Source: an uncultured Draconibacterium sp. (GTDB taxonomy: Bacteria > Bacteroidota > Bacteroidia > Bacteroidales > Prolixibacteraceae). From it: a DNA stretch of 64,000 nucleotides. The notes beneath the pieces were generated by a model. That model did no database searches. It saw only the letters and a program-made list of their open reading frames with translations, and was not told where the DNA came from. The first letter of the stretch is position 1. Each line of letters starts with the position of its first letter. The stretch is taken from contig NZ_OY781884.1 of NCBI RefSeq assembly GCF_963677155.1, positions 124,001 to 188,000 on the forward strand, written 5' to 3'. Below are positions 44,222 through 53,841 of the stretch, piece after piece. The position numbers and the translations under genes are program-made.

Positions 44222-45310
44222 TTAAAACTGAAGCTTATCTTCTATCTTCATCATTTCAAGCCTAGTCATGTGGGGCATGGCAGCAATCAGCAATAACATA
44301 CTGTTTGAAGGATATTCTACCAATAATACAGTTCCGTCTTCCTCTGAAAGGTCTCCATAATGGCAATTTCGGCCATTATTTCTAAACGAATGAAACGATT
44401 TGAATTCAGGATCATCTTTATCCACGTTTCTATCGGCTTGCAGGGTAACAACAATGGTTTGCATCCCTTTCATAAAAGTGGCCACATACATCCCATCAAC
44501 GTTGGTAGTACCAAATGATCGGTATCCTTCCAAATCGCAGGCTTCAATAACTTCTTTAAATTCGTCGAAATCATAATTTACCGGCAATATATCATCGTCG
44601 TCATCCTCGTCATCCTCCATGTCTTCCATATCTCCCATTTCGCCAAAAGCCGACATCAATCCGTCCAATCCCTGTTGTTGCTGTTGTTGCTGTTGTTCTG
44701 ATAAACTTTCGTAATCAACACCGGCAGGAGGATCAAATTTCGACGAAGCAACTTTTGCATTCGGATTAAAATCAACAAATTCTTCATTGGTTTCAATGCC
44801 CATTATTTTTGCTTCGGTTTTTAAATTAATGCCCTTATAAAACCACAATTTAGCTCCCATTAATTTAATTACGTCACACGAGTACGCGCCCAGTTGGTCT
44901 GTACCCAGCTTTTTTCCACCCAGTTGATCCAGCAATTCATCAGCAAATTCCTGTAGTTCTTGTTCTGTCATGTTGCTGCTGTATTCCTGTGCTTCCTGGT
45001 AATAAGGCAATATTCCGCTGGTTCCGGTGCCTTCGATATAATCGGCCACCCAAAACTTGTTTTTTACCAAAACGCTACACATATTTTTTTCTTCGGTATT
45101 TTTCATACCAAACATTTTTGTGGTAGTGGTAGATTTTTCCAACTCACAACTTTTCTGTCCATAGTCATCCCACCAAACCTCTTTGGTGCCAGTGGTACTT
45201 CCTGTCAATTTGTATTTTACATAGCCCGATTTTATAGCATATTTTTTTGCTTGCTGTGCATTAAGGTTCAGGCCAATTACAGCTAATAAAACAAATAAAA
45301 AAAGTTTCAT
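44222..45310 (-). CDS. Exported protein with poly-Gln and acidic tracts, unknown family
   Basis: The 362-residue protein has a signal peptide (1-18, LNAQQ). The N-terminal half is beta-rich (SGYVKYKLTGSTTGTKEVWW) and resembles proteins predicted to sit at the outer membrane. Residues near 208-215 are an uninterrupted poly-Gln run, followed by an acidic run (MEDMEDDEDDDDD, about 230-242). Both look like flexible linkers between two domains. No function can be given. A terminator lies directly downstream. Confidence 0.8.
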   Translation of the reverse strand: MKLFLFVLLAVIGLNLNAQQAKKYAIKSGYVKYKLTGSTTGTKEVWWDDYGQKSCELEKSTTTTKMFGMKNTEEKNMCSVLVKNKFWVADYIEGTGTSGILPYYQEAQEYSSNMTEQELQEFADELLDQLGGKKLGTDQLGAYSCDVIKLMGAKLWFYKGINLKTEAKIMGIETNEEFVDFNPNAKVASSKFDPPAGVDYESLSEQQQQQQQQGLDGLMSAFGEMGDMEDMEDDEDDDDDILPVNYDFDEFKEVIEACDLEGYRSFGTTNVDGMYVATFMKGMQTIVVTLQADRNVDKDDPEFKSFHSFRNNGRNCHYGDLSEEDGTVLLVEYPSNSMLLLIAAMPHMTRLEMMKIEDKLQF

Positions 45311-45331
45311 TTCTTCTTAAATTAAGTGTTA

Positions 45332-46726
45332 TTACATTTTGTCTTTGTATTCAATTTTTTCGATCTTTTTCTGCGAATTAACCGAAACCACAAATCCTTT
45401 TTTATCGCCAAACGACTCGTCGCGCACAAAACACCAATCGCTGTCTTTCTTAAAATACTGCACATGTTTTTTTGCGAAAGTATCGGGCGGATACAAGGCA
45501 TTTAAAGCATCTTGAAATAAAGAAGCATCTTGTTCTGAGCTTAATTGAAAAGAAGGAGCAAGTAAATCTTTTAAGCCAGACTTATCCATCAACACATCGT
45601 ATTCACGACCTTTGGCAAAAGCTAAAAACGACGATTCGCTATAACCGGAATCACCCATTTTTTCTTTTTCGGTAATAGAGAAAAATTTAGCATCAAACAC
45701 CTGGTTTAAAGCCGACGACTGCATTGGTGTTTTTATATAACTTATTTTTTCGTCGAGATAATTTGTCATCGCTTCCATATCTTCATCGCTAACCGTTTGT
45801 GGTTTTGTAGTATTCAGTTCTTTTGTATTGTAAACCCATAAACGCCCATTGCCTTCGGCTGCCATGTAACTTTCGTTAGCCGCAACAATTTCACGAATAT
45901 CAAAAAGATGATTGGTTTGGTTATATTTTTTAGCCAAGCCAGGGTGCATAGCAATAGCAAATCCTGAAAGAGGGAAACCACTGTTATCGTGTGCCTGTTT
46001 TACCCAGTTATAGTCGGCATTTGTAGTGGTAAAGCCAGGCATGTGGTTTTCATCGCTATTGGTAGAAGCAATCATACGCGAATCGTAAACGCCTATCGCG
46101 TCGGTTAAATTTCCGTTCTCATCCATTACATAAACAGGAACAGTTCCATCATCGTTTAGCTCGTTTACGTTCATCACCACATAACTATTGTGTGAATCGG
46201 CAGCACAAAGCATGCGTAAATTTGCGTCTGATGAAAAAGGTTCAAACTCCCCCGTTTTTAAATTAAATATCCGGGGTTGTTTTTTAAAAGAACTGGTGCT
46301 TAAAACTAATTTGTCGCGAACCGCTGCAATTTTGGGTACATAAACCGATTCTTTTTCGGTATAAACCTTTGCAATTTTATCCGTTTTATAATCGAATGAA
46401 TAAATGGCATCAAACAAAGGAGGTCCTTGCTCCGGATTCTTTTTTATGGTAACGAAATACAAGAAACCATCATCACACGGTACTAAATGATAGACAGGAT
46501 TTTCAGGAAGTTTGGCACTAAACTTTTGCATTACCTCCTTTTTTTCAAGATCGTAAAAAGCCAAATTAGGAACATCATCAATATTTTCAACAACAGCCAT
46601 TATTGGCTCATCATAAATAAGTGTTGTAGCTCCGCATTCATCGAGTGTTAAAATCGGATAATTTTTTTGTGCAAATACACTGCTTATTGTTACTAACAGT
46701 ATAAATATTGTTACTATTTTTTTCAT
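45332..46726 (-). CDS. Exported two-part protein, unknown; C-terminal domain shared with the next gene upstream
   Basis: I choose the ATG at 46726 (MKKIVTIFILLVTI), which begins the signal peptide and clears the stop of the upstream gene; the longer frame would overlap it. The N-terminal 300 residues have repeated beta-type segments (VRDKLVLSTSSFKKQPRIFN, RLWVYNTKEL) that could form a propeller. The last about 130 residues (QVFDAKFFSI ... KKGFVVSVN ... KIEYKD) match the 170-residue protein encoded 20 bp upstream. Function unknown. Confidence 0.8.
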   Translation of the reverse strand: MKKIVTIFILLVTISSVFAQKNYPILTLDECGATTLIYDEPIMAVVENIDDVPNLAFYDLEKKEVMQKFSAKLPENPVYHLVPCDDGFLYFVTIKKNPEQGPPLFDAIYSFDYKTDKIAKVYTEKESVYVPKIAAVRDKLVLSTSSFKKQPRIFNLKTGEFEPFSSDANLRMLCAADSHNSYVVMNVNELNDDGTVPVYVMDENGNLTDAIGVYDSRMIASTNSDENHMPGFTTTNADYNWVKQAHDNSGFPLSGFAIAMHPGLAKKYNQTNHLFDIREIVAANESYMAAEGNGRLWVYNTKELNTTKPQTVSDEDMEAMTNYLDEKISYIKTPMQSSALNQVFDAKFFSITEKEKMGDSGYSESSFLAFAKGREYDVLMDKSGLKDLLAPSFQLSSEQDASLFQDALNALYPPDTFAKKHVQYFKKDSDWCFVRDESFGDKKGFVVSVNSQKKIEKIEYKDKM

Positions 46727-46745
46727 ATCGCTAAGGTTAAGGAGT

Positions 46746-47258
46746 TTAAAATTCCAGGTTCGACGAATATTCAATATTGCTTACCTTCCCATCGTTTTCA
46801 GTAGTTACCACAAAACCTTCTTTGTCGTCAAAAAATTCGTTACAAACCAAAATCCATTGATTTTCTTTACGAATAATCTTGTCATTGTTGCCCATGCCTG
46901 GCAAAAGCAATGTAAGAGCTTTCTTCATATCGCGGGCATTACTTTCATCGGCAATTTTATAGTCACTCTTCAAAATGGGAACTAAATTTTCGGCTTCTTC
47001 AACTTCACTCATTTTTCCGTCGTGTTTCATCATTACTAACTCAGAAAAACCGCCATTGCTTTTGTAAAGCGGGGTTCGTTTTAGGGTAAAAAACTCAGCA
47101 TCGAACATTTTTTGCAATACCGATGATGTTAAAGCATCGGCTTCAATCTCTACTTTCGACTCAATTAATTTGTCGAGCGCTGCATTCTCTTTTTCTGTAA
47201 TTTGGGCAAATCCCTCCAGAAAACACAGTACAATAAACAGGGTGAAAAAATACTTCAT
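46746..47258 (-). CDS. Exported single-domain protein, paralogous to the C-terminus of the 45332 product
   Basis: The 170-residue protein has a signal peptide (1-18, LEGFAQ). The mature part (LQKMFDAEFFTLKR, DMKKALTLLLPG, DDKEGFVVTTENDGKVSNIE) aligns along its length with the C-terminal domain of the following gene. It was probably produced by duplication of that domain. The two genes are 20 bp apart and likely co-transcribed. No function is known to me. Confidence 0.8.
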   Translation of the reverse strand: MKYFFTLFIVLCFLEGFAQITEKENAALDKLIESKVEIEADALTSSVLQKMFDAEFFTLKRTPLYKSNGGFSELVMMKHDGKMSEVEEAENLVPILKSDYKIADESNARDMKKALTLLLPGMGNNDKIIRKENQWILVCNEFFDDKEGFVVTTENDGKVSNIEYSSNLEF

Positions 47259-47307
47259 AATAATCAGGTTTTAACAGATTGGTAATTTGTTTAACACAAC
47301 TACTTTT

Positions 47308-47790
47308 TCACTTCTCGTTATTTAATACTTCACTGTATTTTTCTTCAATTTGCTCCATCCGCTTTTCAAAGCGCATCATAACTGCCTCCAGTGCCTGTAA
47401 CTCAGCATCACTTAGTTCGGCTTCTAAATTGGAGCGTTTATTCATATAAATTCCCCATTTCTCCATAATTCCGGCCGATTTCACAGCAACCTCTCCGGTT
47501 GATTTTACCAATGCCAGTTGTTCCAACATGCTCAAATCGTCCGAATCCTTACCGATGAGATCTGCATTTTTTTCCAGAATTTCGTCAATCATTAAAGCGT
47601 ATTCATCGGAAACTTCTGCCATACCTTCAATAAACTCAACAACATCTTCGTTGTCTTTTATTTCATCAGGAATTTCTATTTCAAGTTTGCCTAGCTTATT
47701 ATCGGCTGTATTATTATTATTATTTCCGCCACATGCTCCCAAAAACAGAAGTCCGGAGATAAGTAGTATAAGGTTGATATTGATTTTCAT
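47308..47790 (-). CDS. Small helical lipoprotein, unknown
   Basis: The start is set at the ATG at 47790 (MKININLILLISG), giving about 160 residues; the longer TTG-started frame has no signal logic. A lipobox FLGAC (Cys20) is followed by a Gly/Asn-rich stretch (GGNNNNN) and a long acidic helix with no recognised motif, ending in a coiled-coil-like part (EAVMMRFEKRMEQIEEKY). It probably extends from a membrane into the periplasm or surface. Confidence 0.78.
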   Translation of the reverse strand: MKININLILLISGLLFLGACGGNNNNNTADNKLGKLEIEIPDEIKDNEDVVEFIEGMAEVSDEYALMIDEILEKNADLIGKDSDDLSMLEQLALVKSTGEVAVKSAGIMEKWGIYMNKRSNLEAELSDAELQALEAVMMRFEKRMEQIEEKYSEVLNNEK

Positions 47791-47928
47791 TTTTGTTTTT
47801 TTTAAAAGATTAATTTTCGTTTGGAAAGTATTGTAAAACATAAAACAGTTTAGCTGAAAAGTAGAATAGAAAAAAGAAGAGGGCAATCAGTTAAGCGTGT
47901 CACCTCTTCGTTATCATTCTACCGTTCC

Positions 47929-48444
47929 TTATAAACCGAACAGTATTTTTGCGCCAATTCGCAGGTATCCACCATCACTAACGGTATATTTTATTTCCGG
48001 AGCAATAGCCAGATTATCTGATGCTGCAATATTTAAACCTAACCCCAGATTAAACCCCAGGTCAGAACCAGAGGCATCTAAATCCAAATCGTACGAGCCA
48101 TACTCTCCCATATCAATGGTTCCTCCGTCGTAATCAATACTCCAGAAAGTTATGTTTAAACCGCCAATGCCGTAAAGGCTTCCAACATTTTCCAATTCGG
48201 CAATGTTGTAATTGGCATCAAAATCAAGAGCCGACCATTTCACATAGTCTTTTTCGAGAAAATAGGTAAAACCTGCTGCTGCACTCCAGCTTTCATCAAT
48301 GGCGTATTTGCCGTTTGCACTGATACCAATGGCGTTAATATCGCTTCCATACCACAGTCCGCCTCCTAAACTAATTTGGGCCTGAGATTTTGTTACAACA
48401 AAGAATAAAGCAACGATTAAAAGTGTTCTAAAGATTTTTTTCAT
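47929..48444 (-). CDS. Small outer-membrane beta-barrel-like protein
   Basis: The 171-residue protein has a signal peptide (1-23, SQAQ) and repeated amphipathic strands (ISLGGGLWYGSDINAIGISA, YLRIGAKILFGL at the end), as in OmpW/OmpA-like or porin_2-type small barrels of Bacteroidota. It probably sits in the outer membrane. No partner or ligand is evident; it lies within a run of genes for exported proteins. Confidence 0.78.
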   Translation of the reverse strand: MKKIFRTLLIVALFFVVTKSQAQISLGGGLWYGSDINAIGISANGKYAIDESWSAAAGFTYFLEKDYVKWSALDFDANYNIAELENVGSLYGIGGLNITFWSIDYDGGTIDMGEYGSYDLDLDASGSDLGFNLGLGLNIAASDNLAIAPEIKYTVSDGGYLRIGAKILFGL

Positions 48445-48527
48445 TTTTTTAAAATTTACATGGTTAATGATAATTGTGTATACAGGATGTGAGTTTTGGG
48501 GTACTTATAAATAGTTGATATATTGAT

Positions 48528-49298
48528 CTATCCTTCAAGCAAATTATTCAGCAAACTTTGTCCGCCTCCTTTATTACTGTTAGAACTACCCGGCGACAAC
48601 TGATCGATTAATTTATTTATTGGCATTGATTGCAACCAAACTTTTCCGGTTCCACGCAAGGTTGCCAGAAATAAACCTTCGCCGCCAAACACCATCGATT
48701 TAAGACCACCGGCTTGTTCAACATTAAAATCAATTCCTTCCTGGAATCCAACCACACAACCGGTATCAACACGAAGCGTTTCGCCATTTAATTCGTGTTC
48801 TATGAGTGTTCCTCCGGCATGAATAAAAGCCCTTCCATCTCCCTGAAGTTTTTGCAGGATAAAACCTTCGCCGCCAAAAAATCCGGCACCAAGTTTCCGG
48901 TTAAAATGCATGCTTATTTTTGTTCCTAAAGCGGCACATAAAAAAGCATCGCGTTGCACAATTACTTTTCCTCCCAACTCATTCAGTTCAAGCGGAACAA
49001 TGGTTCCTGGGTATGGAGCAGCAAATGCCACGTGGCTCTTTCCCATTCCACGGTGGGTAAAATGAGTAATAAAAATGGATTCGCCGGCAATTTTTCGCGA
49101 TGCTGCCGATAACAATTTCCCAAACAATCCCTTATCGGGTTCCGAGCCATCGCCCATTTTTGTCTGAAAATCGATACCATCTTTCATATATAACATGGCA
49201 CCGGCTTCAGCAATAACTGTTTCATTCGGGTCTAACTCTATTTCAACGTATTGAACATCGTGACCACCAATTTTGTAATCTACTTCGTGTGAATTCAT
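48528..49298 (-). CDS. AIM24/TIGR00266-family protein
   Basis: The 256-residue protein has no signal peptide. It shows the family blocks [40 protein letters not shown] and [23 protein letters not shown]24 proteins form a trimeric beta-structure of unclear function, possibly linked to membrane or stress responses. The Gly-rich C-terminal tail is typical of the family. Confidence 0.88.
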   Translation of the reverse strand: MNSHEVDYKIGGHDVQYVEIELDPNETVIAEAGAMLYMKDGIDFQTKMGDGSEPDKGLFGKLLSAASRKIAGESIFITHFTHRGMGKSHVAFAAPYPGTIVPLELNELGGKVIVQRDAFLCAALGTKISMHFNRKLGAGFFGGEGFILQKLQGDGRAFIHAGGTLIEHELNGETLRVDTGCVVGFQEGIDFNVEQAGGLKSMVFGGEGLFLATLRGTGKVWLQSMPINKLIDQLSPGSSNSNKGGGQSLLNNLLEG

Positions 49299-49336
49299 AT
49301 TATTTTATATTTTTTTTAGACTTAGTTTAATACCAG

Positions 49337-49831
49337 TTATCTTCCGAGAAGAAGCTTTTTAAATAAATTGAGCACCATTAATACAGCCCCTACACAGAAC
49401 AGCAATGGCAACTTTAATAACAAACCAAAAAGGAAACCCGTTCCCGGTTCAAGCACAGCGGTGTTCGGAAATTCCGGATCGTAATAAACCGTCACATTTG
49501 TTCCCGTTGCATATTCCCTCAGGGTCTTTTTAACGCTGCTTTTAGCGCTGGTTGAACCATCAACAGTACTAATACTGGTACCATTATGTTCCTTCCCATC
49601 TACAGAATAACGGTATCGGATACTCGGGAAGTACATGTCTTTCCCATTACTGCTACGGGATTTATTTAGCTCCGAAAAAGTAATAACACCTTCTGTCGTT
49701 GGCCATTCTTTCGATGCTTCAGCCTCTTCGGCAATGGGTTTTGTTAAATGTTGGTAAGCCATTAATCCTGCTACAAAAAATACCGCAGCCATAATTAAGC
49801 TCCCCAATGGTGATTGTCTTTTTCGCATCAC
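49337..49831 (-). CDS. DUF3592-domain membrane protein
   Basis: The 164-residue protein has a transmembrane helix near residues 10-27, a DUF3592 domain (about 45-130, with SIRYRYSVDGKEHNGTSI and VTVYYDPEFPNTAVLEPG) and a second hydrophobic helix near the C-terminus. DUF3592 proteins are membrane anchored with an outward beta-domain; function is unknown. It starts 9 bp after the DUF805 gene. Confidence 0.85.
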   Translation of the reverse strand: MMRKRQSPLGSLIMAAVFFVAGLMAYQHLTKPIAEEAEASKEWPTTEGVITFSELNKSRSSNGKDMYFPSIRYRYSVDGKEHNGTSISTVDGSTSAKSSVKKTLREYATGTNVTVYYDPEFPNTAVLEPGTGFLFGLLLKLPLLFCVGAVLMVLNLFKKLLLGR

Positions 49832-49840
49832 AAGTGGTTC

Positions 49841-50185
49841 TTAATTCTTAGGATCAGCTCCATACTCATTGCTTCCGCGTGTTCCTTCTGTGGCAAACAA
49901 TATAATAAGCCATATTGCTCCGATTACCGGAATAAGAACAACCAGTAACATCCAGCCACTTTTTCCAATGTCGTGCAAGCGCCTTACACCAACGGCCAAA
50001 CTTGGTAATAATACGGCCAGTGCATAGATTCCGCCAATAGCACCCCATGTTCCAAGAATTGAATCCAGCCCTCCGGCAGCTATTGAAAAAATAATGTTGA
50101 AAAGAATAAACATCCAATACTCTTGTCTCCGTGCACGACCATTAAAGTCGGCATACTGTTTTAATACTTTTAAATACCAATTCAT
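49841..50185 (-). CDS. DUF805-family inner membrane protein
   Basis: The 114-residue protein has DUF805 hallmarks: NWYLKVLKQYADFNGRARRQ, a RLHDIGKSGW loop between helices, and a final GTRGSNEYGADP. It has about four membrane helices. The family is widespread (YhaH/YhaI in enterics) but has no settled function. It forms a short operon with the DUF3592 gene. Confidence 0.92.
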   Translation of the reverse strand: MNWYLKVLKQYADFNGRARRQEYWMFILFNIIFSIAAGGLDSILGTWGAIGGIYALAVLLPSLAVGVRRLHDIGKSGWMLLVVLIPVIGAIWLIILFATEGTRGSNEYGADPKN

Positions 50186-50397
50186 AATTTTAGTTTTTTG
50201 GGTTATTAATTGTTATATTTTGCTCAAACTGCAGTCATTAAAACTTCAGTTATTTTGAGCCTAAGGATTTTAATTTTGTTATAGCACTTTCAATATTATT
50301 TTAGAATTTAGAGGGAAAGATTGAGCAACTTTTTTGTTGAACAAAAGACCTATAACTAGTGCTAATTCTAAATAAGTTTTTTCACAAAACTGGTCTG

Positions 50398-51318
50398 TCA
50401 AAACCTTCCCTTAATATTGTTTAATTCAAATACTCCATGGTAAAAGGCGCCAAACATTCCGGGTTTTTCAATAATAATTTTGGCATAAATGCCCGGTTGA
50501 TCATTTATCATCCACAGCATTTTTTTCGTCTCAGCATTCACGGCTTCTATAACTGTACATGTAAAAGATCCGGCAGGTGTTGTTAATTCTTCGGTTCCGG
50601 TAATTCTGAAGTTACTTTCCTGTTCAGGATAAAGTGCTAATGAGTAATCGTTGTTGGATGGTAGTTCTGCATCTTCGGGGAGATTATACTTGTCGTAACC
50701 ATAAAAAATATAATCAATACTAAGCGTCATCTCTTCGGTATTGGCAGCCACATCGGCAGTAAGTTGCTTTTTTTCAAAAGATTTTGTGGTTTCATTCCAT
50801 TCTGAATAATCATAAACCAGGCTACTTACTTCTTCCAGATTTCGAACCATTGCAGTAATATCTTGCCAGGGCAATTTCTCCTCTTCTCCATCGTACTTGT
50901 AGTCACCCTCTTCGGTAAAAAAATCTGTTTCAGAAAACTTAAAAGCGGTAAGTCCTGCCAAATTTTCACTTTCTCTTGTAAAATGGTATTCTATGGCATC
51001 TTTTTCATAAATCATTTTATTTGCCGAGAGCTTTAGAATTTTTGCTTTACCGTTACAACTTCCATCAATATCGCTTATCATTTCTATCGCGTTATCAGCT
51101 TTGTTATATTTCCAGATGCCAGCTTCTATTATCTCCTCCATATTAAAGAAACCCAATTTCAGTACACCTCCTTCTTCAAAAATATAACCACTGTCAACTT
51201 CCTTCAACTCTTCTCCTTTTCTAATTTCGGTAAGTTTCCAGGTTCCCTCAATTTGGTTCTCCTGAGCAAATGAAAATCCATTTACAAAAACGAATATAGC
51301 AAGTAACAGATAGTTCAT
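50398..51318 (-). CDS. Exported protein with lipocalin-like N-terminal domain, unknown
   Basis: The 306-residue protein has a signal peptide (1-18, FSFAQ). Residues about 20-115 (QIEGTWKLTEIRKGEELK, GGVLKLGFF) look like a lipocalin-like beta-barrel. The C-terminal half (about 150-300, TPAGSFTCTVIEAVNAETKK, PGIYAKIIIE) resembles the DUF3108-like beta-domain. The combination is not a family I can name. The 212-bp gap upstream of the DUF805 stop shows no feature. Confidence 0.75.
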   Translation of the reverse strand: MNYLLLAIFVFVNGFSFAQENQIEGTWKLTEIRKGEELKEVDSGYIFEEGGVLKLGFFNMEEIIEAGIWKYNKADNAIEMISDIDGSCNGKAKILKLSANKMIYEKDAIEYHFTRESENLAGLTAFKFSETDFFTEEGDYKYDGEEEKLPWQDITAMVRNLEEVSSLVYDYSEWNETTKSFEKKQLTADVAANTEEMTLSIDYIFYGYDKYNLPEDAELPSNNDYSLALYPEQESNFRITGTEELTTPAGSFTCTVIEAVNAETKKMLWMINDQPGIYAKIIIEKPGMFGAFYHGVFELNNIKGRF

Positions 51319-51408
51319 ATATGATTAATTTTAAGCGATTTGAAGAATTCAAAAAAAGAATACCGGCAAAACTACTTATGCAATTCTGAGGAATTCTTCA
51401 AGTGTTGT

Positions 51409-51876
51409 TTAAATAATTTTAAATGCTGTTGATTCTGCACTTCCGCTAAACGTATGAACCGCAGTACTTCCTAACTCGGAACATGTACCTTCGAAAGTAA
51501 CTTTACTGTCCGAAGTTCTTCTTACTGTTCCGCTAATGGAGATATACAGCTCATCTTCACCGCTTTTTAATAGATTTTTTCCTGTAATCGATACAGAAAC
51601 GGTACTACCCTGTGCACTAATTCCTACTTCACTGCCCACAGTTTCAGGCACTCCTGCAACGATAAAGCCAAAATCTTCTCCCAGAGATAAAGAAATGACA
51701 TTTCCAACCATTCCCACTTCTTCGGTTTCGCCACTGGCAACTGTTGTTCCATCTATTAGCAATGTGTATTTTCCATTAACAGTTGGAACATCGCCATCAT
51801 CGTCTTTGCTACAAGAGTTAAGCGCTACACTAAAAACACACATTAAAACTACAAGTGCGTAAATTGAATTTTTCAT
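51409..51876 (-). CDS. Small exported lipoprotein, unknown
   Basis: The 155-residue protein has a lipoprotein signal (VALNSC, Cys22), followed by an acidic SKDDDGD linker. The rest is a beta-rich domain (GKYTLLIDGTTVASG, SGTVRRTSDSKVTFEG). No motif points to a role. It is likely anchored to a membrane and exposed to the periplasm or surface. Confidence 0.78.
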   Translation of the reverse strand: MKNSIYALVVLMCVFSVALNSCSKDDDGDVPTVNGKYTLLIDGTTVASGETEEVGMVGNVISLSLGEDFGFIVAGVPETVGSEVGISAQGSTVSVSITGKNLLKSGEDELYISISGTVRRTSDSKVTFEGTCSELGSTAVHTFSGSAESTAFKII

Positions 51877-51918
51877 AATTTGCTATTTAACTGATTTGTT
51901 TAGGGACATTTCCGCCCG

Positions 51919-52181
51919 TTATTTTAAGATTCGAAGCATTGAAGTTTCACCCTGGTAAAGAGTTATGTTTGTTTTACTTTCTCTACCTAAACGAAGATCT
52001 ACTTCGGAATAAATTACATTTTCAATAGTTCCCTTTCGAAATCGCAGGTATATGTTCCAGGAATTTCGAAATGATCGGATTGACGGTGAACCGCTCCATT
52101 GTAATTAATTGCTTTCTTATCGAGCTTGTCGAAGGCAGAATTCCCAATGCTGCGGCTGAAACTTGAAGGTGCTGCGCTACC
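51919..52181 (-). pseudogene. Lost C-terminal extension of the OmpA-like gene
   Basis: Reading on past the TAG that ends the OmpA-like gene, the same frame stays open for about 55 codons (SRSIGNSAFDKLDKKAINYN, FEIPGTYTCDFE). After a one-base shift the frame continues as TIENVIYSEVDLRLG and NITLYQGETSML and ends at a TAA at 51919. The pattern (a Gly-Thr-Tyr strand followed by short strands) looks like a small beta-domain. It fits a formerly longer protein shortened by a nonsense and a frameshift mutation. Confidence 0.55.
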
Positions 52182-53762
52182 CTAAAATTTCACAAATTCA
52201 ACACGGCGGTTATTTGCTTTTCCTTCGGCAGTGGTGTTATTGTCAACCGGAACACTTTCGCCATAACCGTTACTCCTTAAACGATCGGCTGAAATACCCA
52301 TTGCAATTAATTTATTCATCACCGTTTTTGCACGTTGCTCCGACAAGGTTTGATTTCTTGCCTCATCGCCATCTGCGTCAGTGTGTCCTTCAACACTAAA
52401 TTTCAGGTCAGGCTGCTTTTGCATTAGATCGTAAATATTATTGATTGGCCCCATACTTTCAGTTTTTAATGAAGCTTTGTTTACATCGAAACGAATGCCA
52501 TTACACACAATTTTCCCTTCGTTTAAAACACGATCGTAGTACTTTACTCCTCCTTGCGCAATGCGTACATTCTTTACATAGAAAGCTTGATTTTCAGATG
52601 CATTAGCAAAATACGGATAAATGGTAAAACCAGTGGGATTATGTTCGTAGCGTGGAATATTGATTAAACGCGTATCATCAAGATATACTTTTAATTTTCC
52701 TTTTGTATAAGCCAGCGATACATGTGTCCAGCAACCATTTTCACAAAAGGTATAATCTCGTCCCGAATGCTCTACATAGTTTCCATCGGGTGTATCAACC
52801 CGTATTGGAGTAACATCAAATTCCTGCAATACTGATGGGGCTTGATGTTTTATGTCGGTTAAATAAAACAAAAGTCGGTTTCCATCTTTGGGGGTGTAAT
52901 AATCAAATTCAATGGTAAAAACATCGGGTAAATAATCATCTTCTGAATTTTCCAGATAGGGCATTATTTTTCCACCAGCAAGAAACATCATTACCGTTTC
53001 GCCGTTTACCTGGGCAATTTCTACCTGTCCCTGATCTAAATCCCAACGACTTGGAAACTCTCCGTTCTCTTCCATAATATCCGGGCCATCTTCAAAAATA
53101 ACTTCATCACCTGGTACAAAATCAAATTTGCTCCACTGAACATCCATTTTTGGAGTTGAAGCTTCTCCGTTGCCCGTAGTAAAAGTTCCGCCGCCACCTG
53201 GCATATATTGCCCATCAGAATTTTCCCCAATGAATCTCCACCGATAAGTTGTATTTGGTTCCAGATTTCTACACGTATGTTGAGGTTTTATAGCGCCTCC
53301 GATCATTCCGTCTTCATAATTTCCCTCCTTATTTAAATATAGCTCGTAACTTTTTGCCTTAAAATCAGCATGATTCATAGGCGTCCATTTTAAAGTTACC
53401 GGAAGTGGTACATCGGTAGCACCATCGGGTGGATACATTCCGTATTGCTGATATAATGCATCGGGATCGTGGCCGGCAACTGATGAGCCACTTCTACTGG
53501 CTAATTGCTGCGACTGATTGTTTGAAGACTCCTGCGTTGTCTGATTTTTTCCTTTCTTTTTCTTTTTCTTTTTACCAAAGAGACTGCCGATTCCATCTTC
53601 AATGGCATCAAATCCAGAATCAATTCCTTTGTCAATTTTACGGTTTATGCGTTTGGTTCCTTGTCGTTCAGCTTCCTTTTCAACGTTCTTAACCTGGGCA
53701 TTAAGCGATGTTGAAAACACAAGCAAAGTTAGTACGGTAATAAGTAAAGTTGTACATTTCAT
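52182..53762 (-). CDS. OmpA-family protein with fibronectin-like and LamG-like parts
   Basis: The 526-residue protein has a signal peptide (1-22, LNAQV), a lysine-rich segment (GKKKKKKKGKN, about 62-72), a fibronectin-type domain (about 108-198, ATDVPLPVTLKWTPMN), a concanavalin/LamG-like domain (about 215-385) and a C-terminal OmpA peptidoglycan-binding domain (about 410-526, VEGHTDADGDEARNQTLSEQ and ERRVEF-type end). It should tether the outer membrane to peptidoglycan and bind a ligand with its beta-domains. A decayed in-frame extension follows its stop. Confidence 0.88.
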   Translation of the reverse strand: MKCTTLLITVLTLLVFSTSLNAQVKNVEKEAERQGTKRINRKIDKGIDSGFDAIEDGIGSLFGKKKKKKKGKNQTTQESSNNQSQQLASRSGSSVAGHDPDALYQQYGMYPPDGATDVPLPVTLKWTPMNHADFKAKSYELYLNKEGNYEDGMIGGAIKPQHTCRNLEPNTTYRWRFIGENSDGQYMPGGGGTFTTGNGEASTPKMDVQWSKFDFVPGDEVIFEDGPDIMEENGEFPSRWDLDQGQVEIAQVNGETVMMFLAGGKIMPYLENSEDDYLPDVFTIEFDYYTPKDGNRLLFYLTDIKHQAPSVLQEFDVTPIRVDTPDGNYVEHSGRDYTFCENGCWTHVSLAYTKGKLKVYLDDTRLINIPRYEHNPTGFTIYPYFANASENQAFYVKNVRIAQGGVKYYDRVLNEGKIVCNGIRFDVNKASLKTESMGPINNIYDLMQKQPDLKFSVEGHTDADGDEARNQTLSEQRAKTVMNKLIAMGISADRLRSNGYGESVPVDNNTTAEGKANNRRVEFVKF

Positions 53763-53841
53763 GGTAGAAGGTTTTTGTTTTGTTTATTCAAAATTATGCA
53801 ATTTGAATTCTGCTTATCGGGCTAAAATGAATACGTAGGCG

